64,000 nucleotides of DNA from Mycolicibacterium rhodesiae NBB3 (GCF_000230895.2 NC_016604.1:4526001-4590000), one strand, 5' to 3'. Positions 17,137 to 25,300 are shown, counted from the first letter of the stretch. Notes: generated from the sequence alone by a model not told the origin. Made by a program: numbers and translations.

Positions 17137-18225
17137 TCAGGCGGACCGGTTGGCGGCCAATCTTGCGAGCTCGGAAAGGCCTGCCTTGGCCTGCCCGTCG
17201 ATCGGTGCGGCGGCAAGGATTGCGAGGGCTTGACGGGTCAGCTGATCGATCCGGTCCTCGACGGCGGCGAGCGCACCGACAGATTCGATGACCAGGCACA
17301 GGTCCTTCACCTGCGCCTCGGTCAGCTCGGTCCCGATCGACGTGCGAAGCAGCTTCGCCCCCATCGGATCCTGCTTTTCGGCCAGTTCGACCGCCTCGGC
17401 CAGCAGTACCGTCCGCTTGCCTGAACGAAGATCATCACCGGAAGGTTTACCGGTGACGGCAGGGTCGCCGAACACGCCGAGCACGTCGTCGCGCAGCTGG
17501 AACGCGACGCCGAGGCTGTTACCCACCTCGTGGAAGAGGGCCTCCACATCCGGACGGTCGGCCGCCGCGGCGGCGCCCAGCTGCAGGGGACGCGAAATCG
17601 TGTACGACGCGGTCTTGTAGACGTTCACCTTCATGGCCGACGCCACCGACTCGGCGCCGCTGGCCTCGGCCACGATGTCGAGATACTGGCCGCCGAGGAC
17701 CTCGGTGCGGATGGCGCCCCAGATCCGGTGCACGCGGCGGTGCGCGTCGATCGGCAGATCGACCGTCGCGACGATGTCGTCGGCCCACACCAGGGCGAGA
17801 TCGCCGAGCAGGATCGCCGCCGAAATCCCGAACTGGTCCGACCGGCCGTGCCAGTCGTGGGTGCGGTGTTTTTCCGAGAACAGCCGATGCACGGTGGGCA
17901 GCCCGCGACGGGTCGCAGAGGCGTCGATGACGTCGTCGTGCACCAGCGCGCACGCGTGCAGCAGTTCGAGAGCGGAAAACAGCCGAAGCGCCTGCTCCTC
18001 GTCCTTTGCACCGGGGCTGTCGGCGACCGCTCGCCATCCCCAGTACGCGAATGCCGGCCGTAGCCGCTTACCCCCGCGGAGTACGAACTCCTCCAACGCG
18101 GCGGTGAGTTCGCCGTAGTCGTCCCCCATATACGCGCAGTCGCTGCGGCGCTCGGCGAGATACGCGCGCAGTTGCTCCGTGACGGCTTTGGTCAGTTCGA
18201 CGGCAGACGGTGCCGCTGCGTACAC
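17137..18225 (-). CDS. idsA2: Polyprenyl (geranylgeranyl-type) diphosphate synthase IdsA2
   Basis: Condenses isopentenyl diphosphate with allylic diphosphates to make C15-C20 prenyl chains. The GTG at 18225 is preceded by AGGAAAGG and gives 362 aa (Rv2173 is about 352); an ATG 48 nt further upstream has no ribosome site. The first Asp-rich motif is DDVID at 97-101. GGKRLRP binds isopentenyl diphosphate. The second motif is the DDVLGVFGD variant usual in actinobacterial enzymes. It is co-transcribed with mptA, whose donor is a polyprenyl-phosphate sugar, so supply of prenyl carriers is a plausible link. Confidence 0.92.
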   Translation of the reverse strand: MYAAAPSAVELTKAVTEQLRAYLAERRSDCAYMGDDYGELTAALEEFVLRGGKRLRPAFAYWGWRAVADSPGAKDEEQALRLFSALELLHACALVHDDVIDASATRRGLPTVHRLFSEKHRTHDWHGRSDQFGISAAILLGDLALVWADDIVATVDLPIDAHRRVHRIWGAIRTEVLGGQYLDIVAEASGAESVASAMKVNVYKTASYTISRPLQLGAAAAADRPDVEALFHEVGNSLGVAFQLRDDVLGVFGDPAVTGKPSGDDLRSGKRTVLLAEAVELAEKQDPMGAKLLRTSIGTELTEAQVKDLCLVIESVGALAAVEDRIDQLTRQALAILAAAPIDGQAKAGLSELARLAANRSA

Positions 18226-18307
18226 GCTCAGCGGGCGCCCCTTTCCTTGTGCCCTACTCGCCCCCGAGTGCATTCAGAGTAGAGCCTGCGCCTGTTGGTT
18301 TAGCAAG

Positions 18308-19000
18308 TCAGAGGGGAGCGTCCCCGCGGCGCTCGCCGATGCGGGGGGACTGGTCGCGGTTGTAGTACGCGAGCCCCCCGATGATCCCGGCCACGACGAA
18401 CGACCCCACCGCGAGCCAGATCGCCGCACCGGTGAACGAGCGGGCGCTGGGATCGGTGTAGCGGGCCTGGGCATTCATCGTGGTGACCACCCCGGGCCGC
18501 AGCTTCCATTCGACGATCTCGGCCGACACCTGGTCGCCATTGGTCGATGTCACCTCTCCGGGAAACGACACCGACAGCGACACGTCGGCGTCGGGGTCGC
18601 TCAGCGAGGTCAGGTCGACCCGGCCCTCGAGGATCACCAGGTCGCCGGCACGCCGCAGCGCGATGTCGACGCCCGCGGCGTCGCGGTTCATGTTTGCCAG
18701 CTGGGGGAGTTCGGCGAAGGTGAGATCCGAGAACACCGCCTGCGACCCGACGTAGTCCTCGCGGCTGTACTCCGACACCGCCACCTTGTTGGCGAACGTC
18801 AGGTTGTTGAGCAGTTGCGGGCCCTTGTCGTCGGCGTTCCGCGGTTTCGCCGCGGCGACGATCTGTCCGGACACCCTGTCGTCCGGCGACACCGTGAGCG
18901 ACGTCCTGATCCGCACACATCCGACTACAGACGGCAGAACAATGAGGATCAGCAACCCAATGGCGAGCAGCCGCCGGTTTCGCAAATGCTGGACGCGCAC
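18308..19000 (-). CDS. lppM: Lipoprotein LppM
   Basis: The GTG at 19000 gives a 230-aa lipoprotein (Rv2171 is 227). It has a basic n-region, a hydrophobic stretch LLAIGLLILIVLP and a VVGC lipobox with Cys28. A beta-rich outer domain is followed by a C-terminal transmembrane helix (AAIWLAVGSFVVAGIIGGLAYY) and a short cytosolic tail. The M. tuberculosis protein is linked to macrophage entry and phagosome arrest, and its domain binds lipids. Longer upstream starts would read through the acetyltransferase gene. No Rv2172c homologue lies between it and idsA2, unlike in M. tuberculosis. Confidence 0.9.
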   Translation of the reverse strand: MRVQHLRNRRLLAIGLLILIVLPSVVGCVRIRTSLTVSPDDRVSGQIVAAAKPRNADDKGPQLLNNLTFANKVAVSEYSREDYVGSQAVFSDLTFAELPQLANMNRDAAGVDIALRRAGDLVILEGRVDLTSLSDPDADVSLSVSFPGEVTSTNGDQVSAEIVEWKLRPGVVTTMNAQARYTDPSARSFTGAAIWLAVGSFVVAGIIGGLAYYNRDQSPRIGERRGDAPL

Positions 19001-19037
19001 GTGGTCATCGTGCCAGACCCGGAACGCTCGAAGAGGC

Positions 19038-19646
19038 TCAGAGGGGTAAAGACCGGCCCAGGATGGCAAACGCCCGCGGATCGCCGGCGAAGTGGTAGCC
19101 GCGGATGATGTCGCCGAAGCCGAGCCGGCGGTACAACCGCCAGGCCCGGTTCCCCTCGCCGTTGATTTCGGGTGTCGACAACAGCACACGTGATTCGCCA
19201 CGGTCGGCGAGCAGCCGGCGGGCCAGCGCCTCACCGAGGCCGCGGCCCTGGGCGCGGGGATGGATGTGCAATTCGGTCAGCTCGAAGTAGCTCGTCATCA
19301 GTTCGGCGATGCGCGTGGAGTCCGCCCCGACGCGGTGCAGGCCGGCCACCACCTGCTGCTGCCACCACTGGTCGGGCGCCCCGCAGTAGCCGTACGCAAT
19401 GCCGAGCAGGGGTGCAGAGCCCAGCTGCGGCTCTGGTGTCGAGCCGCCCTCAGAACCATCCTGATCGGGGACTTCGATGGCGGCGACCGCCTTCCAGCCG
19501 CCCCGCTGCGTGTGTTCGAGCCACATCGATGCACGCTGGTCTTCAGTGCCTCGCGGGTAGCGCATGGCGTCCACGTAGACCGCAAGCGCGTCGCCGAGCC
19601 GGCGTTGCATGTCGCTCGGCGACAAATCGATCAGAAATGTCGCCAA
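19038..19646 (-). CDS. GNAT-family N-acetyltransferase (Rv2170-like)
   Basis: The TTG at 19646 has a well-placed AGGAG 4 nt upstream and begins MATFLIDLSPSD, as in Rv2170. It gives 202 aa. An ATG 93 nt further upstream is rejected. The GNAT core is at about 95-195: the ELTELHIHPRAQGRGLGEAL stretch holds the acetyl-CoA pyrophosphate loop Q/RxxGxG/A, and WRLYRRLGF is motif B. The M. tuberculosis protein has been reported to acetylate isocitrate dehydrogenase. The gene is same-strand and 37 nt upstream of lppM. Confidence 0.88.
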   Translation of the reverse strand: MATFLIDLSPSDMQRRLGDALAVYVDAMRYPRGTEDQRASMWLEHTQRGGWKAVAAIEVPDQDGSEGGSTPEPQLGSAPLLGIAYGYCGAPDQWWQQQVVAGLHRVGADSTRIAELMTSYFELTELHIHPRAQGRGLGEALARRLLADRGESRVLLSTPEINGEGNRAWRLYRRLGFGDIIRGYHFAGDPRAFAILGRSLPL

Positions 19647-19798
19647 CTTGCTCCTGTCCTGAGAAGGCCGTTCCGCAATCACATCCACCCCATTATCAAG
19701 CCGAGCGCGGTATTGCTCGACAGCGGCGGTGCTCGTCATACAATCGACCGTCGAACTAGGTGGTACGCCTCAGATTGACCTCGTATCATGACTGTTAG

Positions 19799-19818
19799 GC
19801 GTCCGTAGATGCGGACGC
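19799..19818. other. 7-bp stem hairpin in the divergent spacer
   Basis: GCGTCCG and CGGACGC form a perfect stem with a 6-nt loop in the 231-bp spacer between the acetyltransferase and the DUF3040 gene. No T-run follows. It could be a leader element of the DUF3040 gene. Otherwise this spacer shows only scattered promoter-like hexamers (TTGACC at 19776). Confidence 0.35.
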
Positions 19819-19877
19819 TGACAATTTTGAACGATAGAGACCGGTCGCATCGGCTCCAGTGCCCGAGGGAGGGACGA

Positions 19878-20285
19878 ATGCCACTCTCCGATCATGAGCA
19901 GCGCATGCTCGATCAGATCGAGAGCGCGCTCTACGCCGAGGACCCGAAGTTCGCTTCGAGCGTTCGCGGTGGGACGCTGCGCGCGCCCTCAACCCGGCGT
20001 CGACTGCAGGGCGCAGCGCTTTTTGTGATCGGGCTGGCCATGCTGGTGGCGGGTATCGCGATCCCGGCGACCCGGATCGGAGACTTCGCGATCCTGTCCG
20101 TGATCGGTTTCATCGTGATGTTCGGCGGCGTGGTCTTCGCGATCACGGGTCCGCGCGTGGCCGGCGGCCGCGATCGCGGGGTGACCGACCAGGTCGGACA
20201 GCAGCGACAGAAGCGTGCCAAGGGTTCCGGCGGGTCGTTCACCAGTCGCATGGAAGACCGGTTCCGGCGCCGTTTCGACGAATAA
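19878..20285 (+). CDS. DUF3040 membrane protein (Rv2169c-like)
   Basis: The ATG at 19878 follows GAGGGAGGG and gives 135 aa. The N-terminus MPLSDHEQRMLDQIESALYAEDPKFA is the DUF3040 signature. Two transmembrane helices follow (residues about 48-70 and 73-92), then a basic tail (SRMEDRFRRRFDE). It has no known function and is conserved next to mraZ in mycobacteria. The last two codons and the TAA are part of a 22-bp tandem duplication. Confidence 0.88.
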   Translation: MPLSDHEQRMLDQIESALYAEDPKFASSVRGGTLRAPSTRRRLQGAALFVIGLAMLVAGIAIPATRIGDFAILSVIGFIVMFGGVVFAITGPRVAGGRDRGVTDQVGQQRQKRAKGSGGSFTSRMEDRFRRRFDE

Positions 20286-20320
20286 GTCCACGTAGACAGA
20301 CGAATAAGTCCACGTAGACA
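20277..20320. repeat. Perfect 22-bp tandem duplication at the end of the DUF3040 gene
   Basis: Two identical 22-bp units, 20277-20298 and 20299-20320 (each starting GACGAATAAGTCC), are directly adjacent. The first contains the last codons and the stop codon of the DUF3040 gene. A recent slippage event is the simplest origin. Confidence 0.95.
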
Positions 20321-20351
20321 ACAGGGGCAGCCCACTTGGGGCCGCCCCTGT
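20321..20351 (+). terminator. Strong hairpin after the DUF3040 gene
   Basis: ACAGGGGC at 20321-20328 pairs with GCCCCTGT at 20344-20351, and an inner GCCC/GGGC stem shortens the loop. No long T-run follows, which is common for mycobacterial hairpin terminators. It separates the DUF3040 unit from the dcw promoter. Confidence 0.7.
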
Positions 20352-20605
20352 TCTGGTTTCTGGCGGATTTCGCCCCACTGCGCCCCACCCCGGCGATAGC
20401 ACCCCAACAAAGCGATGAGCTGCGATTTCGAGGCGTCGATGAGCGCCTTCTGGACCCTCCTATGCGCAACTGTGCCCCGAAGGTGGTTGCGGGTGGGTGG
20501 CGCGTGCAACTCACACCCATTATTTGGAGCGTTGTGGGGGATTGTGGGGTAAAGTGGCGGCTAACGGAGCGACCGGGGCTCCGGAGTGGCGCGGGAGGTG
20601 GCGGG
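20352..20605 (+). promoter_or_regulatory. dcw leader and promoter region upstream of mraZ
   Basis: About 250 bp without a gene. It holds the MraZ repeat box at 20534-20560 and a GGGAGG ribosome site for mraZ at 20593-20598. A TAAAGT hexamer at 20550-20555 inside the repeat array fits a TAnnnT -10 element, though no good -35 is seen. The rest shows nothing I can name. Confidence 0.5.
20534..20560 (+). promoter_or_regulatory. MraZ operator: three GTGG repeats at 10-bp period
   Basis: GTGGGGGATT, GTGGGGTAAA and GTGGCGGCT start at 20534, 20544 and 20554. Direct GTGG/TGGG repeats at 10-bp spacing upstream of mraZ are the known target of the ring-shaped MraZ regulator in other bacteria. The last unit, AAAGTGGCGG, fits the AAAGTG-type box described in mollicutes. 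They lie 46-72 nt before the mraZ ATG. Confidence 0.8.
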
Positions 20606-21037
20606 ATGTTTCTCGGCACCTACACGCCCAAGCTCGATGACAAAGGGCGGCTCACACTGCCCGCCAAGTTCCGCGACGCACTGGCAGGAGGGTTGATGGT
20701 CACCAAAGGCCAAGATCACAGCCTTGCCGTCTATCCGCGCGCGGAGTTCGAAGAGCTGGCACGACGGGCGTCGCAGGCATCCAGGAGTAATCCGGAAGCT
20801 CGGGCATTCCTGCGAAATCTCGCTGCGGCCACTGACGAACAGCATCCCGACTCACAAGGCCGGATCACGTTGTCGGCCGATCATCGGCGCTACGCCAACC
20901 TCTCCAAGGACTGCGTGGTGATCGGATCGGTTGACTTCCTCGAGATCTGGGATTCGGCCGCGTGGCAGGAATACCAGCAGACCCACGAAGAGAACTTCTC
21001 CGCGGCCACAGATGAATCTCTGCACGACATTATTTGA
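20606..21037 (+). CDS. mraZ: Transcriptional regulator MraZ
   Basis: First gene of the dcw cluster. The ATG at 20606 with GGGAGG upstream gives 143 aa, the family length. It carries two AbrB-like SpoVT repeats, each with the DxKGRxxLP / DxQGRIxL signature: LDDKGRLTLPAKFRDAL at 9-25 and DSQGRITLSADHRRYA in the second half. The protein assembles as a ring and binds the repeat box just upstream, so it most likely represses its own operon. The end overlaps the rsmH reading frame. Confidence 0.96.
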   Translation: MFLGTYTPKLDDKGRLTLPAKFRDALAGGLMVTKGQDHSLAVYPRAEFEELARRASQASRSNPEARAFLRNLAAATDEQHPDSQGRITLSADHRRYANLSKDCVVIGSVDFLEIWDSAAWQEYQQTHEENFSAATDESLHDII

Positions 21038-22151
21038 GGGTGCCGCTGAAGCGGCACTCGACCGGCACGTTGCCCTTGCATCGTGGCCCTTGCCCGAACC
21101 GGCCCTGGCGTACTTCCCCGACGCCAGGTCCGCGCTCTCGGACAGGGACCTCGGTGCAGGGACCTTCACCGGAAGTGATGCGATGCCTGACCACATTCCT
21201 GTCCTGCTCGACCGCTGCGTCGAACTCCTGGCTCCGGCACTGACCCGCACCGCCGCCGATGGCAGCGGCGCCGTGCTCGTTGACGCCACCCTCGGCGCAG
21301 GTGGGCACACGGAGAAATTCCTGACCGAGTTCCCCGGGTTGCGCGTCATCGGACTGGATCGCGATCCCAATGCCCTCCGGATCGCCGGCGAGCGGTTGTC
21401 CCCGTTCGGCGACCGGGTCATGTTGGTGCGCACCCGCTACGACGGGATCAAAGGCGTGCTCGCCGACTCCGGTTACCGGGCAGACAAAGTGGACGGCGTT
21501 CTGTTCGACCTCGGGGTGTCCTCGATGCAGCTGGACCGCACCGACCGGGGCTTCTCGTATGCATCGGACGCTCCCTTGGACATGCGGATGGATCCCGATG
21601 CGCCGTTGACAGCGGCCGACGTCGTCAACACCTACGACGAGCGAACGCTGGCCCGGCTGCTGCGCGAGTTCGGCGAGGAGCGGTTCGCCAGCCGTATCGC
21701 GGCACAGATCGCCCGCCGACGTGCCGACCGACCGTTCTCGACCACCGGTGAATTGGTCGAGCTGCTGTACCAGGCGATCCCGGCACCCGCCCGCCGCACC
21801 GGTGGACATCCGGCCAAGCGCACCTTCCAGGCGCTGCGGATCGCGGTCAACGGCGAACTCGACTCGCTGCGCGATGCACTGCCCGCAGCCCTCGACGTAC
21901 TGGCCAACGGCGGCCGAATCGTCGTGATGGCCTACCAGTCCCTGGAGGACCGCATCGTGAAGAACCAGTTCTCGGCGGCCACCGCGTCCAGGACGCCCCC
22001 CGGCCTTCCGGTCGAATTGCCCGGCCACGAGCCCGAATTCGTCGCCTTGACCCGCGGTGCGGAGCGCGCAGCGGCCGAGGAGATCGCACTGAACCCACGT
22101 AGCGCATCTGTGCGCCTACGCGCACTGGAAAAGGTTGGGGGACACCTGTGA
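21012..22151 (+). CDS. rsmH: 16S rRNA (cytosine1402-N4)-methyltransferase RsmH
   Basis: Methylates C1402 of 16S rRNA using SAM. The SAM-binding region reads DATLGAGGHTEKF, then GLDRDPNAL and DLGVSSMQLD. The C-terminal motif AYQSLEDRIVK is diagnostic. The ATG at 21012 (379 aa) is chosen because residues about 25-50 (SWPLPEPALAYFPDARSALSDRDLGAG) resemble the N-terminus of M. tuberculosis Rv2165c, so a mycobacterial extension is translated. The shorter ATG at 21183 (MPDHIPVLLDRC) matches the start of most bacterial RsmH and remains possible. It overlaps mraZ by 26 nt. Confidence 0.92.
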   Translation: MNLCTTLFEGAAEAALDRHVALASWPLPEPALAYFPDARSALSDRDLGAGTFTGSDAMPDHIPVLLDRCVELLAPALTRTAADGSGAVLVDATLGAGGHTEKFLTEFPGLRVIGLDRDPNALRIAGERLSPFGDRVMLVRTRYDGIKGVLADSGYRADKVDGVLFDLGVSSMQLDRTDRGFSYASDAPLDMRMDPDAPLTAADVVNTYDERTLARLLREFGEERFASRIAAQIARRRADRPFSTTGELVELLYQAIPAPARRTGGHPAKRTFQALRIAVNGELDSLRDALPAALDVLANGGRIVVMAYQSLEDRIVKNQFSAATASRTPPGLPVELPGHEPEFVALTRGAERAAAEEIALNPRSASVRLRALEKVGGHL

Positions 22152-23161
22152 AGACGATGAGGACCAAGCAGGGCAAGCAGGCCAAGCAGGATAAGCAGCC
22201 CAAGAAGGTCAAGCGGTCGGTGTCGGCACGGGCGAACGACGAGCGTCGGCGCAATCCCCGCAATGGTCGTCGTCCCGCCGAGGCGCCCCCACGCCGCAAA
22301 CCCACCCGCGAACAGCGGCCGACGCGGTCTGCGCCCCAGACCGGCCCCATTCCGCGGCCCAAGAACGGCCCGGCGCGCCCCAAGAACGCCGATCAGGCCA
22401 GAGCCCGCGCCAAGGCGCGTAAAGCCAAGGCGCCCAAGGTTGTCCGGCCACCGCTGCGTGAGCGCATCATCGTCAAGCTCGCGTCGATCGACCTGAACCC
22501 CCGCACACTCGTCGCCAGAGTGCCGTTCGTCGTCCTGGTGATCGGATCGCTCGGCGCCGGTCTGGGTACCACTCTGTGGCTGTCGACCGACGCCGCCGAG
22601 CGGTCATATCAGCTCGGCACTGCCCGTGAGACCAATCAGGCTCTGCTGCAACAGAAAGAAGCGCTCGAACGCGATGTCCTCGAGGCGCAGGCCGCACCCG
22701 CCCTCGCCGAGGCTGCGCGCGGCCTCGGCATGATCCCGTCCCGGGACACCGCGCATCTCGTGCAGGACCCCTCGGGCAACTGGATCGTCGTCGGCACGCC
22801 CAAACCCGCCGAAGGCGTCCCGCCGCCCCCGCTCAACACGCCGCTGCCCGACGAGGCGCCGCCTGCACCGCCGCCACCGCCGGCGGCACGTGTCACGGAT
22901 CCACGTGAGATCACCGTGCGAGTTCCGCAGCAGCCCGTGCCTGGGGCCCAACTCCCGCCCGGGGCCCAGTTCTCACCCCCCGGTGCGGCGCCGCTCGCCG
23001 CTCAACCTGCACCCGGGGCAGAGGTGCCTCACGCCGCCGGCGCGACCGCGCCGGCGCCGGGTCCGCTGCCCGTTGCACCGCCCGCCATGTCGCCCGCCGC
23101 GCCCGCGGCGCCGATCCTTCAACAACCGCTGACCGTGCCGCTCCCCGGCGCTCCCGCATGA
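22148..23161 (+). CDS. ftsL: FtsL-like divisome protein
   Basis: A bitopic division protein of 337 aa, starting at a GTG that overlaps the rsmH stop as GTGA. The long cytosolic N-terminus (about 115 aa) is very rich in Lys, Arg and Pro. One transmembrane helix follows (VPFVVLVIGSLGAGLGTTLWL, about 125-145), then a short coiled coil with leucines (TNQALLQQKEALERDVLEAQ). The C-terminus is Pro/Ala-rich outside the membrane. Position between rsmH and pbpB and this topology identify FtsL (Rv2164c). It is expected to join FtsQ and FtsB and to activate FtsW and PbpB. Confidence 0.88.
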   Translation: MKTMRTKQGKQAKQDKQPKKVKRSVSARANDERRRNPRNGRRPAEAPPRRKPTREQRPTRSAPQTGPIPRPKNGPARPKNADQARARAKARKAKAPKVVRPPLRERIIVKLASIDLNPRTLVARVPFVVLVIGSLGAGLGTTLWLSTDAAERSYQLGTARETNQALLQQKEALERDVLEAQAAPALAEAARGLGMIPSRDTAHLVQDPSGNWIVVGTPKPAEGVPPPPLNTPLPDEAPPAPPPPPAARVTDPREITVRVPQQPVPGAQLPPGAQFSPPGAAPLAAQPAPGAEVPHAAGATAPAPGPLPVAPPAMSPAAPAAPILQQPLTVPLPGAPA

Positions 23162-25077
23162 GCCGGGGCAAGAGCCCCGCCCGCGCCGGTGACAAGCCGA
23201 AGGCGCGCGCGGTGAAATCGCAGGAACGGTCCGCGCGGTCGCGGCGGACTCGCACGCCTGCGCCCGAAACCGGTGTGCGCAGTGCGTCGTTCGTGTTCCG
23301 GCACCGCGTCGGCAACGCCGCCATCTTCCTGGTGCTGATCGTCGCTGCGGCGCAGTTGTTCAACCTCCAGGTGCCGCGCGCCGAAGGACTGCGCGCCGAG
23401 GCGGCCAGCCAGCTGAAGGTCACCGACGTCGACAAGGCCGTGCGCGGTGCGATCGTCGACCGCAACAACGACAAGCTGGCCTTCACCATCGAGGCCCGCG
23501 CGCTGACATTTCAGCCGGCCAGGGTTCGCAAGCAGCTGGAGGAGGCGCGGGCGAAGAGTCCGGAGGCGCCGGATCCGGAGAAGAGGCTGCGCGACATCGC
23601 CGCCGAGGTGTCCCTGCGGCTGAACAACAAGCCCACCGCTGCGCAGGTGCTGAAGAAGCTGAAGAGCAACGAGACATTCGTCTACCTCGCCCGCGCAGTG
23701 GATCCGGCCATCGCCGACGCGATCACCACCAAGTTCCCCGAGGTGGGGTCGGAACGTCAGGATCTGCGCCAGTACCCGGGCGGAGCGTTGGCGGCCAACA
23801 TCGTCGGCGGCATCGACTGGGACGGCCACGGCCTGCTCGGCATGGAGGACTCGCTGGACGCAGTGCTGTCCGGCACCGACGGCTCGGTCACCTACGACCG
23901 CGGCTCCGACGGTGTCGTCATCCCGGGCAGCTACCGCAACCGTCACGATGCGGTCGACGGATCCACCGTTGTGCTGACCCTCGACGACGATATCCAGTTC
24001 TATGTGCAGCAGCAGGTCCAGCTCGCCAAGGACCGTTCCGGCGCGAAGAACGTGTCAGCGGTGGTGCTGGACGCGAAAACCGGTGAAGTGCTCGCGATGG
24101 CGAACGACAACACCTTCGATCCGAGCCAGGATGTCGGCAGGCAGGAAAACCGGCAACTCGGAAATCTCTCGGTGTCATCGCCTTTCGAACCCGGATCGGT
24201 CAACAAGATCATCACCGCCGCCTCGGTCATCGAGTTCGGTCTTTCGAATCCCGATGAGGTGCTGCAGGTCCCGGGTTCGATCGACATGGGCGGCGTCACG
24301 GTCGGCGACGCCTGGGAGCACGGCACCATGCCGTACACCACCACCGGCGTCTTCGGGAAGTCCTCCAACGTCGGCACGCTGATGCTGGCCCAGCGGATCG
24401 GTCCGGAGCGCTACGCCGAGATGGTGCGCAAGTTCGGCCTCGGCCAACGCACCGGCGTCGGACTGCCCGGCGAGAGCGCGGGCCTGGTCCCGCCGATCGA
24501 CCAGTGGTCGGGCAGTACCTTCTCCAACCTGCCTATCGGACAGGGTCTTTCGATGACGCTGCTGCAGATGACGGGCATGTACCAGACCATCGCCAACGAT
24601 GGTGTGCGCGTTCCGCCTCGCATTGTCAAGTCGACCATCGCCTCCGACGGCACCCGCACCGACGAACCGCGGCCCGAAGGGGTGCGGGTGGTGTCGCCCC
24701 AGACTGCCCAGACGGTGCGGCAGATGCTGCGTGCGACGCTGCAACGCGATCCCATGGGCGTGCAACAGGGCACCGGGTCGCAAGGCGCCGTCGAGGGCTA
24801 TCAACTCTCCGGCAAGACGGGCACCGCCCAGCAGATCAACCCGGCGTGCGGCTGCTACTACAGCGACGTCTACTGGATCACGTTCGCCGGAATCGCGACG
24901 ACCGACAATCCCCGCTACGTCGTCGGCGTCATGATGGACAACCCGCACCGCACCGCCGACGGTTCGCCCGGCACGACGGCGGCACCGCTGTTCCACAACA
25001 TCTCGTCCTGGTTGCTTCAGCGCGAGAACGTGCCGCTGTCGCCCGAGGGGCCGCGGCTGACGCTGCAAGCGGACTGA
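23158..25077 (+). CDS. pbpB: Septal penicillin-binding protein PbpB (FtsI/PBP3)
   Basis: Class B transpeptidase that crosslinks septal peptidoglycan, paired with FtsW. It has 639 aa. After a basic cytosolic tail comes the membrane anchor (FLVLIVAAAQLFNLQV), then the pedestal dimerisation domain (RGAIVDRNNDKLAFTI) and the transpeptidase domain. Active-site motifs: SVNK at 347-350 (Ser347 nucleophile), SSN at 402-404 and KTG at 553-555. The start overlaps the ftsL stop as ATGA. In M. tuberculosis the next dcw gene further on is murE; here an antisense tnpB lies in between. Confidence 0.96.
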   Translation: MSRGKSPARAGDKPKARAVKSQERSARSRRTRTPAPETGVRSASFVFRHRVGNAAIFLVLIVAAAQLFNLQVPRAEGLRAEAASQLKVTDVDKAVRGAIVDRNNDKLAFTIEARALTFQPARVRKQLEEARAKSPEAPDPEKRLRDIAAEVSLRLNNKPTAAQVLKKLKSNETFVYLARAVDPAIADAITTKFPEVGSERQDLRQYPGGALAANIVGGIDWDGHGLLGMEDSLDAVLSGTDGSVTYDRGSDGVVIPGSYRNRHDAVDGSTVVLTLDDDIQFYVQQQVQLAKDRSGAKNVSAVVLDAKTGEVLAMANDNTFDPSQDVGRQENRQLGNLSVSSPFEPGSVNKIITAASVIEFGLSNPDEVLQVPGSIDMGGVTVGDAWEHGTMPYTTTGVFGKSSNVGTLMLAQRIGPERYAEMVRKFGLGQRTGVGLPGESAGLVPPIDQWSGSTFSNLPIGQGLSMTLLQMTGMYQTIANDGVRVPPRIVKSTIASDGTRTDEPRPEGVRVVSPQTAQTVRQMLRATLQRDPMGVQQGTGSQGAVEGYQLSGKTGTAQQINPACGCYYSDVYWITFAGIATTDNPRYVVGVMMDNPHRTADGSPGTTAAPLFHNISSWLLQRENVPLSPEGPRLTLQAD

Positions 25078-25099
25078 GCGCCGCCGAACGCCGATCGCA

Positions 25100-25125
25100 G
25101 GCCGGCCGGCCGGCCGGCCGGCCGG
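25100..25125. repeat. GGCC tetranucleotide array (about 6.5 copies)
   Basis: A 26-bp run of GGCC units, self-complementary at every register, 22 nt after the pbpB stop. It can fold as a hairpin on either strand and may act as a pause or terminator. The start of the tnpB right flank follows 15 bp further on. Confidence 0.95.
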
Positions 25126-25140
25126 TAAGTTGTTCTCGCC

Positions 25141-25300
25141 TTGACGTCCTCCCCGGAGGTGCAAACCTGGGGATTTCAAGTCCAACCATCGCCTATGCGG
25201 CAGAAGGGCAGAGTTGGGGTTCACGGTTCATAGACCGGCTAGTGCCGAGGTCTCCCCGCACTGTCACCGCCCGTCCGGCGGCGATATTGCGTGCAGCGTT
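25141..25300 (-). ncRNA. Putative omegaRNA (reRNA) of the tnpB element
   Basis: In TnpB elements the guide RNA covers the end of tnpB and the right end of the element. On the minus strand downstream of tnpB the sequence reads TTGAAATCCCC, then a hairpin at 25151-25172 (CCCCAGGT, loop TTGC, ACCT with CC bulge, GGGG), then AGGACGTCAA ending at 25141. This is the layout of the conserved reRNA 3' end in IS605-type elements. The guide would be the flanking bases below 25141 (GGCGAGAACAACTTACCGGC on the minus strand). The 5' limit is a guess. Confidence 0.5.
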
